NCBI GenBank assembly: GCA_904502215.1
Contig: CAJGDQ010000025.1
Coordinates: 1 to 10,885, forward strand
Source of the DNA: Clostridiaceae bacterium
Lineage (GTDB): Bacteria > Bacillota > Clostridia > Oscillospirales > Acutalibacteraceae
Reading direction: 5' to 3'
Length of the DNA: 10,885 bases
A program made the position numbers and the translations under genes. The notes beneath the pieces were generated by a model. The model had not been told where the DNA came from and made no database searches. It saw nothing but the letters and a program-made list of their open reading frames with translations. This document shows, piece after piece, positions 5,577 through 10,885 of this stretch (position 1 is its first letter; each line of letters starts with the position of its first letter).

Positions 5577-6932
5577 ATGTCGGAAAAAAGAAGTAGTTTC
5601 ACCGGTAAAATCGGTTTTGTTTTGGCGGCGGCAGGTTCGGCTGTTGGTCTTGGAAATATTTGGAGATTTCCTTATCTTGCGGCTAAGTATGGCGGCGGTA
5701 TTTTCTTGTTGGTTTACATAATCCTTGCTATAACCTTTGGCTTTGCGCTTATGTGCGCCGAAATTGCAATAGGCAGAAAAACAGGTCTTAGTGCTATTGG
5801 AGCTTTTAAAAAGCTTGATAAGAGATTTGGCTTTATTGGTATTTTAGCTGCAATTATCCCTGCTATTATCTTGCCTTATTATTCGGTAATAGGCGGTTGG
5901 GTTACTAAGTATCTTGTAACCTTTGTTTCAGGAGGAATGAAGGCTGCTGCAAATGATAGTTATTTTGGCAACTTTATTTCTAAACCCTTTGAGCCTGTTG
6001 GTTGGTTCCTTATATTTATGGGACTTACTGCTCTTATAGTTCTTTTAGGCGTTGAAAAGGGAATAGAAAAGGTTAGCAAGGTTATGATGCCGATTTTAGC
6101 CTTTCTCACTTTAGTTATTGCGGTTTACGTCTTGTTTATGCCGGGAGCTATTGATGGTTTGCTTTATTATATAACTCCGAATTTTTCTAAATTCTCGGCA
6201 ACAACTGTTTTGGCAGCTTTAGGTCAGCTTTTCTATTCAATGTCGCTTGCGATGGGCATTATGATTACCTATGGTTCTTATATGAAAAAGGATGTTAACC
6301 TTGAGTCCTCGGTTCGCCAAATAGAAATTTTTGATACAGGTATTGCCTTTATGGCAGGTCTTATGGTTATTCCTGCTGTATTTAGCTTCTCGGGCGGCAG
6401 TCAAGAGGCTTTGGGTCAAGGCCCTGGACTTATGTTTGTAACTCTTCCTAAGGTTTTTGAAAGTATGACAGGCGGTGCCATTATCGGCGCACTCTTCTTC
6501 TTACTTGTGCTTTTTGCAGCTTTAACCTCTTCGATTTCTCTTATGGAAACGGTTGTTTCTATTGTTAGAGATAAGCTTGGTTGGAATAGAAAGATTGTTT
6601 GCGCTATCGTTTTCGGCTTTTGTTTAGCGATTGGAATCCCTGTTTCCTTGGGTAACGGAATTTGGAGCAGTTTTACTATTATAGGTATGGCTTTGCTTGA
6701 TTTCTTCGATTTTGTAAGCAACAGCGTGCTTATGCCGATAGTAGCACTTCTGACTTGTATTTTTGTAGGCTACATTATTAAGCCTAAGGCAATTATTGAA
6801 GAAATTGAAATTGGCGCTCCCTTTAAGGCTAAAACACTCTTTACTATTGTTATTAAATATATCGCTCCGATTTGTATAGTGTTAATTCTTATTTCCTCAG
6901 TGCTTAGCGCATTCGGAATTATGAAAATCTAA
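5577..6932 (+). CDS. Sodium-dependent transporter, NSS (neurotransmitter:sodium symporter) family
   Basis: This 451-residue LeuT-fold symporter is expected to take up an amino acid or related small molecule with Na+. The unwound TM1 is clear: AAGSAVGLGNIWRFPY at 18-33, with A22, V23 and N27 in the places of LeuT sodium ligands and R30 as the gate residue. TM6 carries GQLFYSMSLAMG (216-227). TM8 has A314, T317 and S318, matching the Na2 site. About 11 membrane segments are present, as in MhsT/Tyt1-type bacterial members; LeuT has 12. The substrate is not readable, although neutral or aromatic amino acids are common in this group. AAGGAG (5564-5569) lies seven bases before the ATG. It has its own promoter and terminator, so it is monocistronic. 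Confidence 0.95.
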   Translation: MSEKRSSFTGKIGFVLAAAGSAVGLGNIWRFPYLAAKYGGGIFLLVYIILAITFGFALMCAEIAIGRKTGLSAIGAFKKLDKRFGFIGILAAIIPAIILPYYSVIGGWVTKYLVTFVSGGMKAAANDSYFGNFISKPFEPVGWFLIFMGLTALIVLLGVEKGIEKVSKVMMPILAFLTLVIAVYVLFMPGAIDGLLYYITPNFSKFSATTVLAALGQLFYSMSLAMGIMITYGSYMKKDVNLESSVRQIEIFDTGIAFMAGLMVIPAVFSFSGGSQEALGQGPGLMFVTLPKVFESMTGGAIIGALFFLLVLFAALTSSISLMETVVSIVRDKLGWNRKIVCAIVFGFCLAIGIPVSLGNGIWSSFTIIGMALLDFFDFVSNSVLMPIVALLTCIFVGYIIKPKAIIEEIEIGAPFKAKTLFTIVIKYIAPICIVLILISSVLSAFGIMKI

Positions 6933-6936
6933 AATT

Positions 6937-6966
6937 AAACCGTTGCTTTCCAGCAACGGTTTTTTT
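6937..6966 (+). terminator. Intrinsic terminator after the NSS transporter
   Basis: CCGTTGC (6940-6946) pairs with GCAACGG (6953-6959), extended by flanking A-T pairs. The loop is TTTCCA and a run of T follows at 6960-6966. It starts five bases after the stop codon. Confidence 0.95.
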
Positions 6967-7003
6967 ATATTCTCTTGGGGAATATATTTAATAGGTGATG
7001 ATT

Positions 7004-7855
7004 TTGAAAAATGTTAGAAAAACAGTTTTCGATTTTGTTTGGTATATAGTCGGTGCGTTTATTTATTCCTCAGCGGTAACTATGTTTATAACCCCAAATG
7101 AAATCTCCCCAGGTGGTTTTACGGGTATTGCAACCCTTTTGAATTATCTTTTCTCGGTGCCGAGCGGAATTATTCTTCTTTTACTCAATATTCCCGTTTT
7201 GATTATAGGTTTTTTGAAATTTGGCGGTATATTTATAATTAAAACTTCAATAGCAACCATAATTGTTTCTTTTGCTTTAACAGTTACTGATGTGATTTTT
7301 CCGCCCGTTTATATTGATAAGATATTAGCGTCTTTATTTGGCGGAATTTTAATGGGTTTAGGACTTAGCCTAATACTCTTAAGGGGGGCTACCACGGGCG
7401 GAGTTGATATTTTAGCAAAGCTTATAAACAGGAGGTTTCGGCATCTCACTGTTGGCAGGGTTATATTTATAATGGATGCGGCGGTTGTGGCCTTAGCTGC
7501 AATAGTTTACGGAAATATCCAAAGCGCATTATATTCTTCGGTTTCTTTGTATGCAACCTCTACTATAATGGATAAAATGCTTTATGGGGGAGATAGGGGA
7601 AAACTCATATATATTGTGTCTCCTTTTTATAAGGAGATTTGCAAAGAAATCACAACAACCCTTTCCAGAGGTGTAACACTTGTTTCGGCGAAGGGCGGGT
7701 ATACAGGGGAGGATAGACCGCTGATTCTTTGCTCGGTTCGGCTTCACGAGGTTTCAGCGGTTTATTCTATCCTTGATAAAATAGATAAAAAAGCATTTAT
7801 AATCGTTGCAGATGCCGGCGAAATCATAGGCGAGGGCTTTAAGGCTTTTGGGTGA
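7004..7855 (+). CDS. YitT family membrane protein (DUF161 plus DUF2179)
   Basis: This is a YitT-family integral membrane protein of unknown biochemical function. From the TTG at 7004 it has 283 residues, the usual family length. About five hydrophobic segments fill the first ~180 residues, including the family stretches ITPNEISPGGFTGIA and RGATTGGVDILAKLINR. A soluble C-terminal DUF2179 domain (~195-280) has the KGGYTGEDRPLILCSV segment, thought to be a regulatory ligand-binding domain. Three in-frame start candidates crowd together (GTG 6995, ATG 6998, TTG 7004). I chose TTG because AGGTG (6993-6997) is six bases ahead of it but would overlap or touch the other two. It lies between the NSS terminator and the nrd promoter; its own promoter and terminator are not clear. 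Confidence 0.88.
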   Translation: MKNVRKTVFDFVWYIVGAFIYSSAVTMFITPNEISPGGFTGIATLLNYLFSVPSGIILLLLNIPVLIIGFLKFGGIFIIKTSIATIIVSFALTVTDVIFPPVYIDKILASLFGGILMGLGLSLILLRGATTGGVDILAKLINRRFRHLTVGRVIFIMDAAVVALAAIVYGNIQSALYSSVSLYATSTIMDKMLYGGDRGKLIYIVSPFYKEICKEITTTLSRGVTLVSAKGGYTGEDRPLILCSVRLHEVSAVYSILDKIDKKAFIIVADAGEIIGEGFKAFG

Positions 7856-7887
7856 AAAACAAAATTAAAATTTTTTTCAAAATCCCC

Positions 7888-7915
7888 TTGATTTTTATAT
7901 TTATTGTGTTATAAT
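7888..7915 (+). promoter_or_regulatory. Promoter of the nrdDG operon
   Basis: TTGATT (7888-7893), a 16-base spacer and a consensus TATAAT (7910-7915) with TG at 7907-7908 give a strong extended -10 promoter. Transcription should start near 7921-7923. The preceding ~30 bases are very AT-rich and may act as an UP element. Confidence 0.78.
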
Positions 7916-7927
7916 AATACTTGCACT

Positions 7928-7943
7928 ACACAATATATTGTGT
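7928..7943 (+). promoter_or_regulatory. NrdR box (operator of the nrd operon)
   Basis: ACACAATATATTGTGT is a perfect 16-bp palindrome that fits the NrdR-box consensus, the operator of the zinc-finger/ATP-cone repressor controlling ribonucleotide reductase genes. It lies a few bases after the expected transcription start. A further half-site TATTGTGT (7902-7909) sits within the promoter spacer, where a second box would be expected, but its left half is degenerate. The nrdR gene is not in the window. Confidence 0.88.
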
Positions 7944-7985
7944 TAAAGAAAATATAGAAATAGAATATTTTGGGGAAGTAAAGTT

Positions 7986-10160
7986 ATGAAAATTATCAAA
8001 AGAAGTGGAGCAGAGGTTGAGTTTGACCCTAAGAAAATCGTTATTGCGGTTTCTAAGGCTAATGAAACTGTTGTTCCAAGCCAAAGAATGAGCGAAATTC
8101 AAATTAAAAGAATTGCTGAGGATGTTGAGAGCGCTGCTCTTAATATGAACCGTTCTTTAAGCGTTGAAGAAATTCAGGATATGGTTGAGGACCAAATTAT
8201 GAATCAGCGTGCTTTTGATGTTGCACGCCGTTACATAACCTATCGTTATACAAGAGCATTGGTGCGTAAATCGAATACTACCGATGAGCAAATCTTGAGC
8301 CTTATTGAATGCAATAACGAAGAGGTTAAACAGGAAAACTCCAATAAGAACCCAACCGTTAACAGTGTTCAGCGTGATTATATGGCAGGCGAGGTTAGTA
8401 AGGATATAACCAAGCGTATTCTTTTAGAGCCTGATATTGTTGATGCTCACGAAAGAGGTCTTATCCATTTCCATGATGCTGATTATTTTGCTCAGCATAT
8501 GCATAACTGCGACCTCGTAAACCTCGAGGATATGCTCCAAAACGGCACTGTTATCAGCGGCACCTATATTGAAAAACCCCATACATTCTCAACCGCCTGC
8601 AATATAGCAACTCAAATTATCGCTCAGGTTGCTTCCTGTCAGTATGGCGGTCAAAGTATCAGTCTTGCTCATTTAGCCCCCTTTGTTGATATAAGCCGTA
8701 AAAAGCTTCTTAAACAGGTTGAGGCTGAGCTTTCGGAGATTGAGGGTATAACCGAAGAAAAAATCAAGGATATTGCCGAGAAGAGACTGAGGGATGAAAT
8801 CCGTAAGGGCGTTCAAACCATTCAGTATCAGGTTGTAACCCTTATGACCACTAATGGTCAAGCTCCTTTTGTAACTGTCTTTATGTATCTTAACGAGGCA
8901 AAGAATGAGCAGGAAAAGCAAGACCTTGCTATGATTATTGAAGAGGTTCTCAAGCAGCGTTATCAGGGTGTTAAGAACGAGCAGGGTGTTTGGGTAACTC
9001 CCGCATTCCCCAAGCTTATCTATGTTCTTGAAGAGGATAATATCCGTGAGGGAACTAAGTATTGGTATTTAACTCAGCTTTCTGCTAAGTGCACCGCTAA
9101 GCGTATGGTTCCCGATTATATCTCCGAGAAAATGATGCTCGAGAATAAGATTGATAAGAACGGCGAAGGCCATTGCTATACCTGTATGGGTTGCCGTAGT
9201 TTCTTAACTCCCTATGTTGATGAAAATGGTAAGCCTAAATATTATGGTCGTTTCAATCAGGGCGTTGTTACTGTTAACCTTGTTGATATCGGTCTTTCAG
9301 CCGGTGGCGATAAGGATAAATTCTGGAAGATTTTTGATGAGAGAATGGAGCTTTGCCATAGGGCGCTTCAGGCTCGCCATGAAAGACTAACAGGCACAGT
9401 TTCGGATGCTGCTCCTATTCTTTGGCAGTATGGCGCTCTTCTAAGACTTAAGAAGGGTGAAACTATTGACAAATATCTCCACGGCGGTTATTCAACCCTT
9501 TCTCTTGGCTATGCAGGTCTTTGGGAATGTGTTTATAGCATGAACGGCAAGAAGCTCACCGAACCTGAGGGTGAGGAATTTGGTCTTGAGATTATGAGAA
9601 AGCTCAATGAGTATACTGCTAAATGGAAGGCTGCCGAGAATATTGATTATTCACTTTACGGCACTCCACTTGAGAGCACAACCTATAAATTCGCTAAATG
9701 CTTGCAAAAGCGTTTTGGTGTTGTTAAGGGTGTTACCGATAGAAACTATATCACCAACAGCTATCATGTTCACGTTGGCGAGGAAATTGATGCTTTCGAT
9801 AAGTTGGCACTTGAGGCTAAGTTCCAGTTGCTTTCTCCCGGCGGTGCGATTTCCTATGTTGAGGTTCCAAATATGCAAAACAACCTCGAAGCTGTTATCT
9901 CGGTTATGCAGTTTATCTATGATAATATTATGTATGCCGAGCTCAACACCAAGAGTGATTATTGCCATAACTGCGGATATGACGGAGAAATCGGCATTGA
10001 AGAGGATGAGCACGGAAAACTTGTTTGGAAGTGCCCCGTTTGCGGAAATACCGACCAGGATACAATGAATGTTGCTCGCAGAACCTGCGGTTATATCGGC
10101 ACTCAGTATTGGAATCAGGGTAGAACTCAAGAAATTAAAGAAAGAGTATTGCATCTATAA
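7986..10160 (+). CDS. nrdD: Anaerobic ribonucleoside-triphosphate reductase (class III)
   Basis: NrdD reduces ribonucleoside triphosphates to deoxynucleotides without oxygen, using a glycyl radical installed by NrdG. The 724-residue protein is full length. Residues 1-~92 are an ATP-cone allosteric domain (IKRSGAEVEFDPKKI near the start). The catalytic barrel has Cys175 in MHNCDL and Cys403 in MGCRSF, the latter the probable thiyl-radical cysteine. A C-terminal zinc site is made by C660/C663 and C683/C686. The radical glycine is most likely Gly702 in RTCGYIG, 22 residues before the C-terminus, followed by the usual ending VLHL. GGGGAAG (7972-7978) precedes the ATG. A promoter with an NrdR box lies upstream, and a hairpin separates it from nrdG. 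All key residues are intact. Confidence 0.98.
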   Translation: MKIIKRSGAEVEFDPKKIVIAVSKANETVVPSQRMSEIQIKRIAEDVESAALNMNRSLSVEEIQDMVEDQIMNQRAFDVARRYITYRYTRALVRKSNTTDEQILSLIECNNEEVKQENSNKNPTVNSVQRDYMAGEVSKDITKRILLEPDIVDAHERGLIHFHDADYFAQHMHNCDLVNLEDMLQNGTVISGTYIEKPHTFSTACNIATQIIAQVASCQYGGQSISLAHLAPFVDISRKKLLKQVEAELSEIEGITEEKIKDIAEKRLRDEIRKGVQTIQYQVVTLMTTNGQAPFVTVFMYLNEAKNEQEKQDLAMIIEEVLKQRYQGVKNEQGVWVTPAFPKLIYVLEEDNIREGTKYWYLTQLSAKCTAKRMVPDYISEKMMLENKIDKNGEGHCYTCMGCRSFLTPYVDENGKPKYYGRFNQGVVTVNLVDIGLSAGGDKDKFWKIFDERMELCHRALQARHERLTGTVSDAAPILWQYGALLRLKKGETIDKYLHGGYSTLSLGYAGLWECVYSMNGKKLTEPEGEEFGLEIMRKLNEYTAKWKAAENIDYSLYGTPLESTTYKFAKCLQKRFGVVKGVTDRNYITNSYHVHVGEEIDAFDKLALEAKFQLLSPGGAISYVEVPNMQNNLEAVISVMQFIYDNIMYAELNTKSDYCHNCGYDGEIGIEEDEHGKLVWKCPVCGNTDQDTMNVARRTCGYIGTQYWNQGRTQEIKERVLHL

Positions 10161-10164
10161 AATT

Positions 10165-10190
10165 AAAGGGGTGGCTTAGACCACCCCTTA
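10165..10190 (+). promoter_or_regulatory. Intercistronic hairpin between nrdD and nrdG
   Basis: AAGGGGTGG (10166-10174) pairs perfectly with CCACCCCTT (10181-10189) around a CTTAGA loop. It is followed by ATATTAAGG rather than a T-run, so it is unlikely to be an efficient terminator. It more likely protects the nrdD 3' end or tunes the nrdD:nrdG ratio. It ends six bases before the nrdG ribosome binding site. Confidence 0.75.
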
Positions 10191-10206
10191 TATTAAGGAA
10201 AAAACT

Positions 10207-10770
10207 ATGAATTATGCAGTTATCAAAAAATTTGATATTGCCAACGGACCAGGTGTTAGGGTTTCGCTTTTTGTGAGCGGTTGCAGGCATCGCTGTAAAA
10301 ACTGCTTTAATAGCGAGGCTTGGGATTTTTCTTATGGCAAGCCCTTTACTAAGGGAACAATAGAAGAGATAATAACAGCTCTCAGTCCAAAGCATATCGA
10401 GGGATTTTCTCTTCTTGGCGGAGAACCCTTTGAACCCGAAAACCAAGAGGGAATACTTAGCGTTTTAAAGGAAATCAAAAAAAGACTTCCCGAAAAAACC
10501 GTTTGGTGTTATACGGGGTTCGAATTCGATAACCAATTGCTTGCGGGCAAGGTTGGCCAAAAGAAAACCGTTTTGGAAATACTATCGCATATTGATGTTT
10601 TGGTTGACGGAAAGTTTGTTGAAGAGCTTAAAAGTCCCGATTTAATTTTTAGGGGCTCTTCAAACCAAAGAATTATAGATGTTAAAAAATCGCTTGAAGC
10701 TAATGAAGTTATATGGCTTGACGGAGTTTGGCAAAGAAGAATGGGCTCGGGCGATATTTATGAAAGGTGA
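10207..10770 (+). CDS. nrdG: Anaerobic ribonucleotide reductase activating protein (radical SAM)
   Basis: NrdG uses S-adenosylmethionine and a [4Fe-4S] cluster to create the glycyl radical on NrdD. The 187-residue product has the radical-SAM cluster motif CxxxCxxC at C26, C30 and C33, in the segment SGCRHRCKNCFN. The N-terminal IANGPGVRVSLFVSGC is typical of NrdG, and the SAM-binding GGEPF is at 71-75. A further conserved segment, VWCYTGFEF, follows, and then the family's VDGKFV and FRGSSNQRIIDV. AAGGA (10195-10199) lies seven bases before the ATG, after the hairpin. Its TGA lies within the ribosome binding region of the next gene, so nrdG and dut are probably co-translated. Confidence 0.96.
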   Translation: MNYAVIKKFDIANGPGVRVSLFVSGCRHRCKNCFNSEAWDFSYGKPFTKGTIEEIITALSPKHIEGFSLLGGEPFEPENQEGILSVLKEIKKRLPEKTVWCYTGFEFDNQLLAGKVGQKKTVLEILSHIDVLVDGKFVEELKSPDLIFRGSSNQRIIDVKKSLEANEVIWLDGVWQRRMGSGDIYER

Positions 10771-10775
10771 TAAAA

Positions 10776-10885
10776 ATGATTAAGGTTAACTTCATAAAAC
10801 TAAACGAAAAGGCGCATACTCCCACCTATGGCTCAGAGTTTGCCGCAGGTGCGGATTTATATTCGGCTGAAGAGGAAATCACCAT
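10776..10885 (+). CDS. dut: dUTP diphosphatase (dUTPase), N-terminal part, runs off the window
   Basis: The first 36 codons and two bases of a gene cut by the window edge are visible. The translation begins MIKVNFIKLNEKAHTPTYGS and continues with an AAGADLYSAEEE segment, which matches motif 1 of trimeric dUTPases (AGxDL) preceded by the usual lead strand and the P-T-Y residues. dUTPase converts dUTP to dUMP and pyrophosphate, keeping uracil out of DNA and supplying dTMP synthesis. AAGGTGA (10764-10770) overlaps the nrdG stop and lies five bases before the ATG. Position beside nrdDG supports the call. Motifs 2-5 lie outside the window, so the assignment rests on the N-terminus. Confidence 0.8.
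   Translation, partial: MIKVNFIKLNEKAHTPTYGSEFAAGADLYSAEEEIT

Noticed and set aside
6943..6971. Candidate promoter TTGCTT - 17 bases - TATATT for the YitT gene
   Set aside because: The -35 lies within the NSS terminator stem and the -10 is weak; this may be chance in AT-rich DNA, so the YitT promoter is left open.
7856..7887. Possible terminator after the YitT gene
   Set aside because: Only A/T runs are present; no GC-containing stem could be drawn, so some read-through into nrdD is possible.
9651..10154. 167-codon minus-strand open frame inside nrdD
   Set aside because: It is an antisense shadow of the strongly conserved NrdD C-terminus, arising from codon bias.
1..10885. A wholly undescribed system, mobile element, CRISPR array or phage remnant
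   Set aside because: Apart from the short DUF2007 gene, every gene belongs to a recognisable family on one strand with tight operon spacing; no direct repeats, transposase, integrase or composition break was seen by eye.

Overview
The window looks like the chromosome of a low-GC, strictly anaerobic Firmicute of the class Clostridia, probably a gut-type lineage. The reasons are an L27 protein with the Firmicutes N-terminal extension next to its processing protease Prp, a Mini-RNase III, an L21 leader RNA, a class III (glycyl radical) ribonucleotide reductase, strong AGGAGG-type ribosome binding sites and AT-rich intergenic DNA. All genes lie on the + strand. I see no mobile element, tRNA, CRISPR array or defence system.

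Region 1 (1-180) is the last ~92 bases of a 23S rRNA gene, a short flank and a strong intrinsic terminator. No 5S rRNA follows the 23S here.

Region 2 (216-5510) reads as one long transcription unit. A near-consensus extended -10 promoter drives an L21 leader RNA, then rplU (L21), prp (protease that trims L27), rpmA (L27), a hairpin with a T-run that probably attenuates transcription, a small zinc-ribbon/DUF2007 protein, obg (50S-assembly GTPase) and mrnC (Mini-RNase III, a 23S rRNA maturase). Two genes of another kind follow by overlap or 1-base spacing: an SLC45-like MFS transporter and a membrane-anchored glycerophosphodiester phosphodiesterase. A textbook terminator closes the unit. The first six genes form a coherent 50S-subunit set: two ribosomal proteins, the processor of one of them, an assembly GTPase and an rRNA-end nuclease, all just downstream of a 23S gene.

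Region 3 (5520-7855) holds two single membrane-protein genes: an 11-TM NSS-family sodium symporter with its own promoter and terminator, and a YitT-family membrane protein whose best-supported start is a TTG codon.

Region 4 (7888-10885) is a deoxynucleotide-synthesis operon: nrdD (anaerobic ribonucleotide reductase), nrdG (its radical-SAM activase) and the start of dut (dUTPase), which runs off the window. Its promoter carries a perfect 16-bp NrdR-box palindrome at the expected transcription start, plus a half-site inside the promoter spacer. An unusual hairpin without a T-run separates nrdD and nrdG.

Overall this is mostly housekeeping DNA. I found no evidence of a wholly new system. The most useful leads are the altered active-site segment of Prp, the DUF2007 gene inside the ribosome operon, mrnC linked to obg, and the layout of the nrd operator.
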